A stretch of 64,000 nt of DNA from CAZCTO01 sp964501725 (GCA_964501725.1 CAZCTO010000006.1:1-64000); one strand, 5' to 3'. Numbered from the stretch's first letter, positions 49,604 through 59,731 are shown. A program made the numbers and translations. The notes: generated from the letters alone by a model not told the origin.

Positions 49604-52087
49604 ATGAAAGTGGTATACAAGCAAATCATTAACAAGATTCGTTACAAGCTGAATCGAAATCTTGTAAGCGGCAGAAAGCTTCTATCGGACTATATTGATA
49701 TAGCGATTACATGTTTGTTTTTGCGACCGGTTTCCATAATATTTTGCGGCGGCTTCATGGGTGTCCTTACCGGTCTGAATTCAGACAGCTATTATGGACT
49801 TGTTTTTATTATCACAATATTTTCAATTGCTTTTTCGTTCATTATTATCGCAAATTTCAAACGCAAGGTGAAAAGAAGCAGACTTCTGATTCTTTTGCTT
49901 GCGGCGACATTTTGTCTGTATTGCTATTCATTTATTCAATTAGATGTCATCAGAGCAAAGAATTTTTTAGAAAGAAATACTGAAGGCGGAGAATATGATC
50001 GACCTGTCGAAGGCAATATTGTCAGTTTGATAGATAGTGATGACAGTAAAGAATACTCAATCTATTATCTTGAAACAGATAACCACATCATGCTTTCTTT
50101 CTATTCATCTCGTAAAGATCTTGCATACGGCACGCGAGTTTCAATTTCGGGAAGAATCAGGGAGCACCGTTCTCAAACAAATCCGGGGGAGTTTGATGCT
50201 GCTTCATTTTACCGAAGTAAAGGAATTCATCTCAAGCTTGTTACGACCGATAAGAAAATTGAAATCTTTGAAGGAAAGAGAAGCCGCCCGAATCCTTACG
50301 TTCAATTGCTCATTGTCAGTCGAAATCTGAGGGACAAAATCGAATCCTCCTGGAACGGTCTTCTCAGTATAGAAGAATCGGCTGTGCTGGGCGGGATGTT
50401 GTTGGGTGATAAGTCCGAAATGAGTTCTTCTCAGCTGATGTGGTTTAGAAACAGTAATCTGTCACATTTGATCGCTGTTTCCGGTCTTCATGTCAGCTAT
50501 TTTCTGATTCCGGTTGCTGCCGGGGCAAGGATAATCGGGAGAAAACGTTTTGTACGACTATCCATAATTGTTATATTCCTTTTGCTTATAGGTTTTCTCA
50601 CGGGGTGGAGTGCTTCAGTGGCAAGAGCCATTATGATGGTCATCGGATCCGTCATCTGTTCACTTCTGGGAAAAAGATATGATTCGATCGGCGGATTGTT
50701 TCTGTCCGGGCTGATTCTGCTGATTATTTCCCCTTATAATGCAGCAGACATCGGATTTCAGCTGTCATTTTCAGCCACTTTTTTTATACTTCTTTTTTCC
50801 GGAAAACTGGAGAAGAAGTTCAATAGTCTTTGTGTTCCGGGAATCATATCCGGTCCATTGGCATGCATGATTTGTGCTCAGATTGGAATGATGCCGATTC
50901 TGCTTTCACTTTCCGGAAAGCAGTCATTCATTTTAATGCTGGTCTCGATAGGCGGAGTCTTTCTTTCTCAGGGAATCTGTCTTCTTGCCATACCGATATG
51001 CTTGTTGCGTTACTGTCTTTTCTCATTAAGAATTACGGACATGTTTTTTCGTATCGCTTTTTTACCAATCTCAGGATTACTTCAACTAATACTACAATTG
51101 TCGAGATTCGGATCATTTGAGTCGGTAGGTGCATTGCGGCTTCAAAGCCTGCATCCGGTTCTCTTGACCGGACTTTGCGCCTGGATCATTATTTTGTGTT
51201 TACCCAAATCCTATTTCAGGAGATTATTATCAAAACTAACAACTATGGTAATTGCGTTGGGAATTTGCCTTAACATCATCCTGTATATAAATCGCCCGAT
51301 CGCAACCATTATTTTCACCGATGTTGGTCAGGGTGATTGCACATTAGTCTTATGCGATCATAAATCCATCATTATTGACGGCGGAGATGTCGGAGAAGGC
51401 ATAAATACATTGATTCCAATACTTAATTATTATGGAATCAGGAAAATTGATATTGCGATTCTGACACATCCACATAGTGATCATATGAGCGGTCTTCTCG
51501 AATTAGTCAATTCCGGAAAAATTACAAATATTGGAACTCCTGATATGAAAGCAATTCTAAATCAAACTGATACTGATGCTTTATTTTTCGCGAATGAGAT
51601 AATATATCAATTGGATGCTGGTGATAATATTGATGTTTGTGATAAGGTGAAATTGTCTGTATTGTCGCCGAACTCTGATAGTATTATGTATGGAGAAGAG
51701 TACATAAACGAGAACTCTCTTATCACATTATTGACCATTGGAAATACAGGAATTCTTTTTATGGGAGATGCGGGATTTCAGACAGAAAATAATCTGTTAC
51801 GGGATAATGAAGATGCGAAGATGATTTTGGATAATGCGGATTTTCTTAAGGTGGGTCATCATGGCAGCAAGTATTCTACGTCTTCTGAGTTTCTTGCAGG
51901 AATGAACTTAAAAGCGGCTGTCATCAGTGTGGGACCGAATTTTTACGGTCATCCGACGGATGAAGCCATACAACGTCTTATTTCCGGTGATATAGATGTA
52001 TTCAGAACTGATTTGAATGGAGCTGTTATATTAGATATATATGAGCACCGGGCACAGTTAAAAACAATGATCAGTAGTGCCCGTTAA
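49604..52087 (+). CDS. comEC: DNA uptake channel ComEC/Rec2
   Basis: ComEC forms the inner-membrane channel for single-stranded DNA in natural transformation. The 827-aa protein has N-terminal spans at about 35-120 and an OB-like domain near 130-220. The central competence domain of multiple spans (about 255-560) contains LSHLIAVSGLHVSYF and WSASVARAIMM. A C-terminal metallo-beta-lactamase part has FTDVGQGDCTLV near 568, LTHPHSDHMSGL near 617 and VGHHGSKYSTS near 750. The lactamase metal motif is complete. With dprA and the comM-like gene in the same window it supports a transformation route. holA follows, as in many Firmicutes. Confidence 0.93.
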   Translation: MKVVYKQIINKIRYKLNRNLVSGRKLLSDYIDIAITCLFLRPVSIIFCGGFMGVLTGLNSDSYYGLVFIITIFSIAFSFIIIANFKRKVKRSRLLILLLAATFCLYCYSFIQLDVIRAKNFLERNTEGGEYDRPVEGNIVSLIDSDDSKEYSIYYLETDNHIMLSFYSSRKDLAYGTRVSISGRIREHRSQTNPGEFDAASFYRSKGIHLKLVTTDKKIEIFEGKRSRPNPYVQLLIVSRNLRDKIESSWNGLLSIEESAVLGGMLLGDKSEMSSSQLMWFRNSNLSHLIAVSGLHVSYFLIPVAAGARIIGRKRFVRLSIIVIFLLLIGFLTGWSASVARAIMMVIGSVICSLLGKRYDSIGGLFLSGLILLIISPYNAADIGFQLSFSATFFILLFSGKLEKKFNSLCVPGIISGPLACMICAQIGMMPILLSLSGKQSFILMLVSIGGVFLSQGICLLAIPICLLRYCLFSLRITDMFFRIAFLPISGLLQLILQLSRFGSFESVGALRLQSLHPVLLTGLCAWIIILCLPKSYFRRLLSKLTTMVIALGICLNIILYINRPIATIIFTDVGQGDCTLVLCDHKSIIIDGGDVGEGINTLIPILNYYGIRKIDIAILTHPHSDHMSGLLELVNSGKITNIGTPDMKAILNQTDTDALFFANEIIYQLDAGDNIDVCDKVKLSVLSPNSDSIMYGEEYINENSLITLLTIGNTGILFMGDAGFQTENNLLRDNEDAKMILDNADFLKVGHHGSKYSTSSEFLAGMNLKAAVISVGPNFYGHPTDEAIQRLISGDIDVFRTDLNGAVILDIYEHRAQLKTMISSAR

Positions 52088-52124
52088 GCAAAACATAACC
52101 GTTCTTTTTCGGGGGGAGAAAAAA

Positions 52125-53219
52125 GTGAGTAATGAAGATATAGCAAAAAAAGTCCTTGCGTTTTCTGATTTTTCGACAGTTGCCGCTGAAATCAGAAGCG
52201 ATAAAATTAAATCGGTATATTTGATTACGGGTGACGAAGATTATTTGACAGAAAAACTGCGTAGTGCTTTGAAAAAAAAGGTCTTGTCCGTTGGATGTGA
52301 AGATGTGGACTCTTACTATTCGGATCGATCCTCTTCGGGAATTACTATTGATGAACTCAAAGAGCGGGTATATACACCTCCATTTATATCGATGAGACGA
52401 CTGACCATTTTAAAGAATACCGGATTGCTTGCACCGTCCGGGAGCGATGCACAAGATAAAATAGCTTTATTAAGGAAAGTGATTGAAGAGATTCCCGAAT
52501 TTGCTTGTTTGGTAATTATCGAAAACAAAGTCGATAAAAGAAAAAAATCACTTCTTGAATCATTTGCATTACGCGGAAATCTGATTGAAGTCAATCGACA
52601 AGCGGATGATTCGCTCTGCCGCTGGGCGGCCGGAATTCTGCAAAAAGAAGAGATTAAGATTACCGTAAGCGCAGTCAACAGCCTTGTCGACCGCTGTGAC
52701 CGTAATATGAGAACTATTGAGAATGAATTGAAAAAGTTAATTCTTTATTGCCGTCGTTCACTAATTTCGCAAATTTCAACAGAGATCATTGATTCAATTT
52801 GCATACCGGACATTCGGGGTTCCGTTTTTCAAATGACCGATGCAATAGGATCAAAAAAGCCGGATGTGGCACTTGAAATTCTCGATAAATTGATTTCGCT
52901 CAAAGAACCGGTTACAAAGATACGCTTTATGTTGTCAAGACATTTCAGACACCTTATTTGCGCAAAGGAGATCGGACGAGCCGAGCTGGTTTCCGGGAAG
53001 CTGAAAGTCATGCCTTTTGTTGCGAGAAATCTTGTCAAACAGTCTGCTAAGTTTCAAATGGAGGAACTGCTTGACATATACGACTCTTGTTTTGAGGCTG
53101 ATATGAATGTAAAAACAGGAAAGATGGAAGAACGCTTGTCCATGGAATGGCTTCTTTTTTATGCAGGAATTTCAACCAATACCGGTAAGCTAAAGCATAA
53201 AAATGCAGTGCAATCTTAA
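52125..53219 (+). CDS. holA: DNA polymerase III delta subunit
   Basis: HolA is the delta subunit of the clamp loader that opens the beta clamp. The 364-aa protein has the three-domain layout: an AAA-like N-terminal part with SVYLITGDEDYLTEKL at about 30-45, LTILKNTGLL near 105, a middle helical part, and the C-terminal collar domain from about 230 (IRGSVFQMTDAIGSKKP). A GGGGGGAG sequence eight bases upstream selects GTG at 52125; a GTG at 52077 overlaps the comEC end. Order comEC-holA is conserved in Gram-positive genomes. Confidence 0.92.
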   Translation: MSNEDIAKKVLAFSDFSTVAAEIRSDKIKSVYLITGDEDYLTEKLRSALKKKVLSVGCEDVDSYYSDRSSSGITIDELKERVYTPPFISMRRLTILKNTGLLAPSGSDAQDKIALLRKVIEEIPEFACLVIIENKVDKRKKSLLESFALRGNLIEVNRQADDSLCRWAAGILQKEEIKITVSAVNSLVDRCDRNMRTIENELKKLILYCRRSLISQISTEIIDSICIPDIRGSVFQMTDAIGSKKPDVALEILDKLISLKEPVTKIRFMLSRHFRHLICAKEIGRAELVSGKLKVMPFVARNLVKQSAKFQMEELLDIYDSCFEADMNVKTGKMEERLSMEWLLFYAGISTNTGKLKHKNAVQS

Positions 53220-53230
53220 TGCGAATCGAA

Positions 53231-53259
53231 TTGACGCATTGCATTTATTCATGTAGTAT
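53231..53259 (+). promoter_or_regulatory. Promoter for icd
   Basis: TTGACG and TAGTAT are separated by exactly 17 bases. The start near 53266 lies 22 bases before the icd ATG, with AAAGGAGG between. Confidence 0.72.
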
Positions 53260-53287
53260 TAACTCGATTTTCAAAGGAGGAACTTTG

Positions 53288-54490
53288 ATGGATAAATTTC
53301 AAATGAAGACTCCGCTTGTCGAGATGGACGGCGACGAAATGACCAGAATTATATGGAAGCAAATCAAGGATATTGTTTTATTGCCTTTCATTGATTTAAA
53401 AGTCGAATACTATGATTTATCTCTTGTGAACAGGGATGCGACAGATGATCAAGTGACGATCGATTCCGCGAAAAGGACACAGGAACTTGGGGTTGCTGTG
53501 AAATGCGCAACAATCACTCCCAATGCGCAACGTATGGACGAATATAACCTGAAAAAGATGTGGAAGAGCCCGAACGGGACAATCCGCGCAATTTTGGACG
53601 GAACCGTTTTCAGGACGCCGATACTTGTTAAAGGAATCACACCATTTGTTTCCGTTTGGAAAAAGCCAATCACTATTGCACGTCATGCTTATGGTGATAT
53701 TTACAGAGATTCGGAAATTAAAGTCCCCGGACCTGCCAGATTGGAGCTTTTGGTTACCTATCCGGACGGCCGGACAATGACCCAGATGATTCATGAATTT
53801 GAAGGTCCCGGCGTTGTTTTAGGTATGTATAACACAGATTGCTCTATTTCTGCATTCGCAAGATCTTGTTTTAGATTTGCATTGGATGTATCGCAGGATC
53901 TATGGTTTGCAACAAAAGACACTATTTCTAAGATTTATGATCATCGTTTCAAAGATATTTTTCAGGAAATATTTGACAGCGAATTTGCGGAAGACTTTAA
54001 GAACGCCGGAATATCGTATTTCTATACGCTCATTGATGACGTAGTGGCACGTGTAATGCGTTCAGAAGGCGGATTCGTATGGGCATGCAAAAATTACGAC
54101 GGAGATGTAATGTCTGATATGATTGCCTCTGCATGCGGCAGCCTGGCAATGATGACCTCCGTTTTGGTTTCTCCGGACGGAAAATATGAATACGAGGCAG
54201 CACATGGCACCGTGACTCGACATTATTATAAGCATCTCAGGGGTGAAACAACATCAACTAACCCAATGGCAACCCTGTTTGCCTGGTCGGGAGCGTTACG
54301 TAAAAGGGCACAACTGGATGAACTTCTTGATCTGGAGCAATTCGCAGACCATATCGAAACTGCTGCAATCGAAACCATCGAAGAAGGTATCATTACAGGC
54401 GACTTAAACAGTCTCATGGACCATCCCAATAAGAAAGTTGTCAGCACGGAAGATTTTCTACGGGCAATTGCAACGAAACTGGTAAAGTAG
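53288..54490 (+). CDS. icd: NADP-dependent isocitrate dehydrogenase, type II (eukaryotic-like)
   Basis: The enzyme oxidises isocitrate to 2-oxoglutarate with NADP+. The 400-aa protein belongs to the homodimeric type II group: it starts TPLVEMDGDEMTRIIWKQIKD, has VKCATITPNAQRMDEY near residue 75, WKSPNGTIRAILDGTVFR near 95, LIDDVVAR near 245 and the coenzyme region YEAAHGTVTRHYYKH near 305. Such enzymes are more usual in eukaryotes and in scattered bacteria than the classical bacterial type I. AAAGGAGG precedes the ATG. No other citrate-cycle gene lies nearby, so it may serve glutamate supply. Confidence 0.93.
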   Translation: MDKFQMKTPLVEMDGDEMTRIIWKQIKDIVLLPFIDLKVEYYDLSLVNRDATDDQVTIDSAKRTQELGVAVKCATITPNAQRMDEYNLKKMWKSPNGTIRAILDGTVFRTPILVKGITPFVSVWKKPITIARHAYGDIYRDSEIKVPGPARLELLVTYPDGRTMTQMIHEFEGPGVVLGMYNTDCSISAFARSCFRFALDVSQDLWFATKDTISKIYDHRFKDIFQEIFDSEFAEDFKNAGISYFYTLIDDVVARVMRSEGGFVWACKNYDGDVMSDMIASACGSLAMMTSVLVSPDGKYEYEAAHGTVTRHYYKHLRGETTSTNPMATLFAWSGALRKRAQLDELLDLEQFADHIETAAIETIEEGIITGDLNSLMDHPNKKVVSTEDFLRAIATKLVK

Positions 54491-54505
54491 CAATAGGAGA
54501 ATATT

Positions 54506-55021
54506 ATGACTTATTATGAAGCGTGGATAGAGGGTTCAGAAAATACTGAAAATCAAGCTGAATACAGTTTATATGTTCAGAAGTATTACGATAAGGAAAA
54601 GCAGGCCTACGATTTTATTTTATCGGCTTATCCGGATAATGCTTTACTGACTTCAGGAATAGCTTCTGAATTAAGTGAAAAACTCGGTTATAAACACGAG
54701 GAAATGGATCTGTTTGTCGGCTTTTTGGAAGGGATCAATTCCAGCATAAGCAAGGAAAATGATGTTAAAGCTTTAACGGACGATTCGTTTGTTGAATTGA
54801 TTATTGATTATGAGAAGCTTTACTGGAACATGAGAGAGGCAAAAGCAGATTGGCTTAACAATCTGCCGAGCTGGAAGAATGTCTTTTCCAAAGAGAAATT
54901 GGATCAAATCACGCGTGAGTTCAGAAAATCCAAAGAAGCTCACTCGGATAAAATCGGACGGAATGATCCCTGCCCTTGCGGAAGCGGCAGGAAATATAAA
55001 CAGTGCTGTATCAATAAATAA
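54506..55021 (+). CDS. SEC-C motif protein of unknown function
   Basis: The 171-aa protein is mostly alpha-helical, and ends in a SEC-C zinc-binding motif, NDPCPCGSGRKYKQCC at about 153-168, of the kind found at the C-terminus of SecA. The first 140 residues match no family I recognise; they are rich in Glu and Tyr (MTYYEAWIEG). SEC-C motifs often mediate binding to partners such as SecB or ribosomes. It starts 16 bases after icd with TAGGAGA upstream, so it is likely in the icd operon. Confidence 0.85.
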   Translation: MTYYEAWIEGSENTENQAEYSLYVQKYYDKEKQAYDFILSAYPDNALLTSGIASELSEKLGYKHEEMDLFVGFLEGINSSISKENDVKALTDDSFVELIIDYEKLYWNMREAKADWLNNLPSWKNVFSKEKLDQITREFRKSKEAHSDKIGRNDPCPCGSGRKYKQCCINK

Positions 55022-55085
55022 GAATTGCGGATCCGTTTTTTGATGTTCGGTTATTTTGTTTCCGGATCCTTCAGAGGTGGAGGAA

Positions 55086-55778
55086 ATGGACAAAAACATT
55101 CAGAATCTTCATACTTCGGTGAGGCCGTACGAGCGACTTGAGCGTTATGGTGAAGCAGCATTATCGGATGCTGAGCTATTGGCGATACTGATTCGTTCGG
55201 GTACTCGCGGATACTCGTCACTTGAAGTAGCGAACGAAATACTTTCCTTGGATTCGGCTTATGAAGGACTGTCATTTTTGAAAGATTTGACACTCGAGGA
55301 ATTGCAAAAATGCAAGGGAATGGGCCGGGTCAAGGCAATTATGATCAAGTCAGCACTTGAGATCGGTAAAAGATCAATGCAAATCACTCCGTTTTGGAAA
55401 AGCATTCAGATATCCGGGCCGGAAGACGCTATAAAATTGTTTGAATACCGGATGCAAGACCTTAAAAAAGAAGAAGTTCACGTCATTTTGCTGGATATAA
55501 GACATCGGGTTATTCGTAATGTGGTGATATCTTCAGGCGGAGTAGCTTCAACCGGTGTTTTTCCGAGAGAACTCTTCCGAGAAGCCATAAAATCCAATGC
55601 GTCAGCAATTGTCATTGCTCATAACCATCCGAGTGGGGATCCAAAACCAAGCAGTGACGATATTAGCACAACGCAGTCACTTTCAAAAGCTGCATTATTG
55701 ATTGGTATTGAATTAGTGGATCACATTGTTGTGGGGAGAGGGACAAGTACAAGCATGAAGCAATTTGGCGTGTTATAA
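55086..55778 (+). CDS. radC: RadC-family JAB-domain protein
   Basis: RadC proteins carry an N-terminal helix-hairpin-helix region and a C-terminal JAB/MPN metalloprotease-like domain; the role in repair is uncertain. The 230-aa protein has RPYERLERYGEAALSDAELL, the hairpin LQKCKGMGRVKAIMIKSA near residue 78 and the metal motif AHNHPSGDPKPSSDD near 175, all intact. GGTGGAGG precedes the ATG at 55086; an ATG at 55056 is in frame but not well placed. mreC follows, the usual radC-mreBCD order, although mreB itself is absent here. Confidence 0.92.
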   Translation: MDKNIQNLHTSVRPYERLERYGEAALSDAELLAILIRSGTRGYSSLEVANEILSLDSAYEGLSFLKDLTLEELQKCKGMGRVKAIMIKSALEIGKRSMQITPFWKSIQISGPEDAIKLFEYRMQDLKKEEVHVILLDIRHRVIRNVVISSGGVASTGVFPRELFREAIKSNASAIVIAHNHPSGDPKPSSDDISTTQSLSKAALLIGIELVDHIVVGRGTSTSMKQFGVL

Positions 55779-55874
55779 GGCAGAAGAATGAAACGTAATA
55801 TGATATACTTCAAAAGTGAATCGCTTTACAGTTGATTTGATGAATCATTCGTTCAAAGTATATAGAGGTGTTTT

Positions 55875-56753
55875 TTGCGTAGACTTCTTTCAAACAAATT
55901 GTTTATATTATTGCTGGTTACATTGCTGATCGTAGCCGTGATCATATTCAGTTCAATTCCCGGCAATCCGATTCATGGTATAACCGCTCCGTTTTCGTAT
56001 GTTCTGGATCCTTTACAGAAAGGGATTAAGAGCATCGGAGATGATATTTCAGGCTTTTTTGTTTCGGTTTCCGACGGGATGTCGATACGAAATGAAAATG
56101 AGGCGCTTAAAGCCGAAATCGCAGAATTGGAGTATGAGGTTGCTCAGGGTGAAGAAGCAAAAAGGCGTTGGGAGGAACTAAAAGACGCTTTCCAAATTAA
56201 AGACTCATTCGAAAATTATACAATAATCGGGACTGCAATTCTAACGCGCGAAGCTGATGAATGGTTTAGCGTAATTCGCATTGACTCGGGTAAAAATGAC
56301 GGAATATCCGTCGAAGGCGAAGAATCCTATGCCGTTGTTGATGCTCGTATGAATCTTATCGGCAGAATCTTGTCAACCGATTCGGAATCCGCTAAAGTTC
56401 TCCCCCTTCTTCATGAAGGATTTTCTGTCAGTGCAAAAGTGAATACCGTAAACGGAGCTGTGGTTCGTGTTACCGGTGAAACAACACTGAAACAGGAAGG
56501 ACTTTGCAAAGTTTCCAGAATTCCGGAGCTTGTTGATCTAAAAGTGGGTGATGAATTGGTTACAAGCGGTCAGGGTGGACTTTTCCCGGCCGGAATACCG
56601 ATCGGAGTTATTGTTTCGGTTGACTATAGTTCAGATTTAGATCGATTCGCAACGTTGCGACCATATGTAAATATTACGGAAATCAAGGATGTATTTGTGA
56701 TGATGCCGATTGTGAATGAAGAAGTAAAAACCGAAATTATCGAAGGCGATTAA
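55875..56753 (+). CDS. mreC: Rod-shape determining protein MreC
   Basis: MreC links the MreB filaments to the wall-synthesis machinery outside the membrane. The 292-aa protein has an N-terminal span at about 9-30 (LFILLLVTLLIVAVIIF), a coiled coil at about 75-110 (ENEALKAEIAELEYEVAQGEEA) and a beta-rich periplasm-side domain with VTSGQGGLFPAGIPIGVI near 240. It uses the start codon TTG, preceded by GAGG. The mreB gene, normally just upstream, is not present between radC and mreC. Confidence 0.92.
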   Translation: MRRLLSNKLFILLLVTLLIVAVIIFSSIPGNPIHGITAPFSYVLDPLQKGIKSIGDDISGFFVSVSDGMSIRNENEALKAEIAELEYEVAQGEEAKRRWEELKDAFQIKDSFENYTIIGTAILTREADEWFSVIRIDSGKNDGISVEGEESYAVVDARMNLIGRILSTDSESAKVLPLLHEGFSVSAKVNTVNGAVVRVTGETTLKQEGLCKVSRIPELVDLKVGDELVTSGQGGLFPAGIPIGVIVSVDYSSDLDRFATLRPYVNITEIKDVFVMMPIVNEEVKTEIIEGD

Positions 56754-56798
56754 TCGTTACGAGCAGGTATTGCGGTGATATAACAGGGAGTGATTTCT

Positions 56799-57416
56799 AT
56801 GACAAGAAAGGAACGAATTCGGAAAATTGCGGTCTTTTCAATATATATTCTGACTCTTTCGTCTATTCAGGTTACGTTTCCCGATTTCTTTACTTTTCGA
56901 GGACAAGTTGCTGATCTGATGCTCGTTTTTGTTGTGATGACCGGGTATTTTTTCGGATCCTTTGACGGGGCAGTTGTTGGATTATGTGTCGGATTTATAA
57001 GAGACTATTTTGCGGGACCGTCTCTTGGCGGTGGCGAGAATAGTCAGGGGGCGACGCTGGGTATTGGAATGTTGGTTTTCATGTACATAGGAATATTGTC
57101 TGCAGTTTTTTTCACTAAAGTGTTTCACCGCCGTCTTTTTTTAGGGTTTGCGCAGATTGCTATCTTCACGACAATATATAAAATAAGCGGGCATATAATG
57201 AGCTTTGTTGCTCAGATTCTCTCGGGTCGCGGGTTTGAGTATTTTTCATTCGGACAAATTCTACTGGATAGCATTTTGCCGCAATTGGCTATCAATCTGA
57301 TCGCTGCAATTCCTGTAATATTCTTAATTCGATATCTGGGTCCATACAAAAAAGGAGTCAACAAGTTGCTTATTGAAGAAATGGACAGAACGGGGGAAGC
57401 ATGGCAAATCGTGTAG
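56799..57416 (+). CDS. mreD: Rod-shape determining protein MreD
   Basis: MreD is an integral membrane partner of MreC in the elongasome. The 205-aa protein has about five spans and the landmark FRGQVADLMLVFVVMTGYFFG near residue 30 and GLCVGFIRDYFAGPSLG near 65. AGGGAG at 56785-56790 lies eight bases before the ATG at 56799. The gene ends inside the start of the PBP2 gene (16-base overlap). Confidence 0.9.
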   Translation: MTRKERIRKIAVFSIYILTLSSIQVTFPDFFTFRGQVADLMLVFVVMTGYFFGSFDGAVVGLCVGFIRDYFAGPSLGGGENSQGATLGIGMLVFMYIGILSAVFFTKVFHRRLFLGFAQIAIFTTIYKISGHIMSFVAQILSGRGFEYFSFGQILLDSILPQLAINLIAAIPVIFLIRYLGPYKKGVNKLLIEEMDRTGEAWQIV

Positions 57417-59731
57417 AAGAAAACGGATTATTCGTGTTTGATCAAGATCATGCGTCTGACGGGAAGATAGAACCCCAAAAACCAATCGCGATCATTTTTT
57501 CAATATTAGGTAATCGATTTGCACTGCTTTCTGTGACATTTATTGCACTTGGTATTGCAATTCTTTTCATGACCGTTGCTTTGCAATTCTCCGGAGCAAC
57601 GAAAATGAATGCGTCACCCAGCACGGGTGTGCCCCGCCAATACACAGTCAGCTCCCCCAGAGGCGATATAATCGACGGAAACGGCATTGTTCTTGCATCT
57701 TCGGAAGAAGTAAACACATTTTTGCTTGCCAATTCAAAAATGGAGGAACAGGCGCTTAATAAAATGTTGCTTGAATTGTCCTATATGTTTGATCAATACA
57801 ACGCAACATCCGTATCCGGGTTAACGGAGTATTTTTCAATTGAACCTTATGCTTTTCTTAAGTCAGACGAGCAAATTGCTATATGGCAGACCAGCAAAAA
57901 CCTTTTCGACTTAAATGAGCCTGCGGAAAATATTGTGGTCACATATAATGATAAATACGTTAAAAGTGATCCGCAGGTTTTTTTCCTTTACCTTAGATAC
58001 AAGTTCAATATCGACGGAAACTATACTGTGGATGAAGCTTTTCGTATAATCAAGTTTCGTTATCAGATCTTTGCGGACAACTGGGCTTTTCAAACCGGAA
58101 CACCGGTGAAAATCGCAACTGACGTTCCCGAGGAGCTTGTTAGTCTTGTATTAGAACAGAATTTTAAATACCAAGGGATCATTGCTGCAGAAGATTACAG
58201 GCGTACGTATTCACCTCTGGCGAAATATTCTTCTCATGTTGTCGGATATGTCGGAAATATTTCCCAAGAGAGATTGGCTGAACTGAAAGATTTGGGATAC
58301 AACATCTCCGATATCATAGGTCAAGCGGGAATCGAAGCTCAGATGGAAAGATACCTGCACGGTCAAATCGGAAAAAAAGCCTACAATATTTGGACGAAAG
58401 ATCAAAGCGAAGGTGCTTTTTACTCGGAAGATATGGGTATTGATCCGATACCCGGAGCGGATGTTTATCTCACGATCGACTCCAACATTCAGCAGGTTGG
58501 AAAAGATGCAATCAAGCAGTACATCGAAGATGCAAAAAACGATCCCAAAAAGAAGCCGGGCTACAAGACGGCTTCCGCAGGTGCATTCGTCGTTATGAAA
58601 GTCGATAACGGTGAAGTCATCGGTATGGGTTCATTTCCTGACTTTGATCCGAACGATTTTATTTTAGCCATGGAAGGAGACGCACAGGCCAAAGAACAAC
58701 TTGAGTATTACCTTGGAGTAGGAGAATATTTGGAGTCCGGTATAACTGAAAACGATTTACCTCTCTGGAATCGTGCGATTATGTCGCCCTACACTCCCGG
58801 ATCTACGTTTAAGTTGGTCACAGCTTTAGCGGCTCTTGAAAACGGAATAATTACGCCCAAATCCAGTGTGTATGAATGCGAGAGTCCGGTATATATCGGA
58901 GAATGGCTTTTCAAATGTCTTGAACGCCCCAACGGAGGGCATGGTAATTTGACGCTCAAATCTGCACTGGCAACATCCTGCAATATATATTTTCAAAAGC
59001 TTGGATATGATACCGGAATCGATAAGCTGGATGCGATGGGAAAACTGCTCGGTTTGGGTGAAATGACAGGGATAGATTTACCGGGAGAAGAAGCGGGGGT
59101 TCGGGCGAGTAAACAGACGAAGCGTCTTCTCCATGAATCCGAATTTGATAAAATATGGATGCCTGCCGATACAGCTCAAACTGCTATCGGTCAATTTGAT
59201 AATAATTTTACAATCTTGCAGCTCGCAAGATATACTGCTGCCATTGCAACTAATAAGCTTGTAACCCCGCATGTCATACGTGAGGTAGTTGCTGAAGACG
59301 GAACAGTCATTTATTCCGGATCGACAGACGTGATCCAACTTGATTTTTCCGAAGAAAACCTTGAAGTCATACGTTCAGGGATGCGTGCAGTTGCCAATGT
59401 TAAGGATTTGAAAGGGAATTGGCAAGGTACTGCATACAATTATTTCAAAGATTTTGAAATTAATGGCAAACCTAATCAAGTCGCATGCAAAACAGGAACG
59501 GCTGAAACAGGCAGAGAAGATGCAAAACATGAGTATTCAAACGGGTTGTTCATTTGCTATGCGCCGGCCGATGATCCGGAAATTGTCATCGCGCTGGTGG
59601 TCGAAAAAGGCGAGTGGGGATCTTCTACAGCCGTAATCGCGAAGAAAATACTTGAAGCCTATTTTGAGGATTCCGGTGACAAAAAGATCAAAATCGACAA
59701 CCCGATAATCGGAGATGAGCTTATTACGTAA
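57401..59731 (+). CDS. mrdA: Class B penicillin-binding protein (PBP2 type)
   Basis: PBP2 is the transpeptidase that cross-links peptidoglycan during side-wall growth. The 776-aa protein has a single N-terminal span at about 38-62 (LLSVTFIALGIAILFM), a dimerisation domain starting SPRGDIIDGNGIVLASS, and a transpeptidase domain. Active-site motifs are STFK at 468 (Ser468), SCN at 526-528 and KTG at 697-699, all intact. The ATG overlaps mreD. The mreC-mreD-mrdA order is classic, and GGGGGAAGC lies just upstream of the ATG. Confidence 0.93.
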   Translation: MANRVEENGLFVFDQDHASDGKIEPQKPIAIIFSILGNRFALLSVTFIALGIAILFMTVALQFSGATKMNASPSTGVPRQYTVSSPRGDIIDGNGIVLASSEEVNTFLLANSKMEEQALNKMLLELSYMFDQYNATSVSGLTEYFSIEPYAFLKSDEQIAIWQTSKNLFDLNEPAENIVVTYNDKYVKSDPQVFFLYLRYKFNIDGNYTVDEAFRIIKFRYQIFADNWAFQTGTPVKIATDVPEELVSLVLEQNFKYQGIIAAEDYRRTYSPLAKYSSHVVGYVGNISQERLAELKDLGYNISDIIGQAGIEAQMERYLHGQIGKKAYNIWTKDQSEGAFYSEDMGIDPIPGADVYLTIDSNIQQVGKDAIKQYIEDAKNDPKKKPGYKTASAGAFVVMKVDNGEVIGMGSFPDFDPNDFILAMEGDAQAKEQLEYYLGVGEYLESGITENDLPLWNRAIMSPYTPGSTFKLVTALAALENGIITPKSSVYECESPVYIGEWLFKCLERPNGGHGNLTLKSALATSCNIYFQKLGYDTGIDKLDAMGKLLGLGEMTGIDLPGEEAGVRASKQTKRLLHESEFDKIWMPADTAQTAIGQFDNNFTILQLARYTAAIATNKLVTPHVIREVVAEDGTVIYSGSTDVIQLDFSEENLEVIRSGMRAVANVKDLKGNWQGTAYNYFKDFEINGKPNQVACKTGTAETGREDAKHEYSNGLFICYAPADDPEIVIALVVEKGEWGSSTAVIAKKILEAYFEDSGDKKIKIDNPIIGDELIT

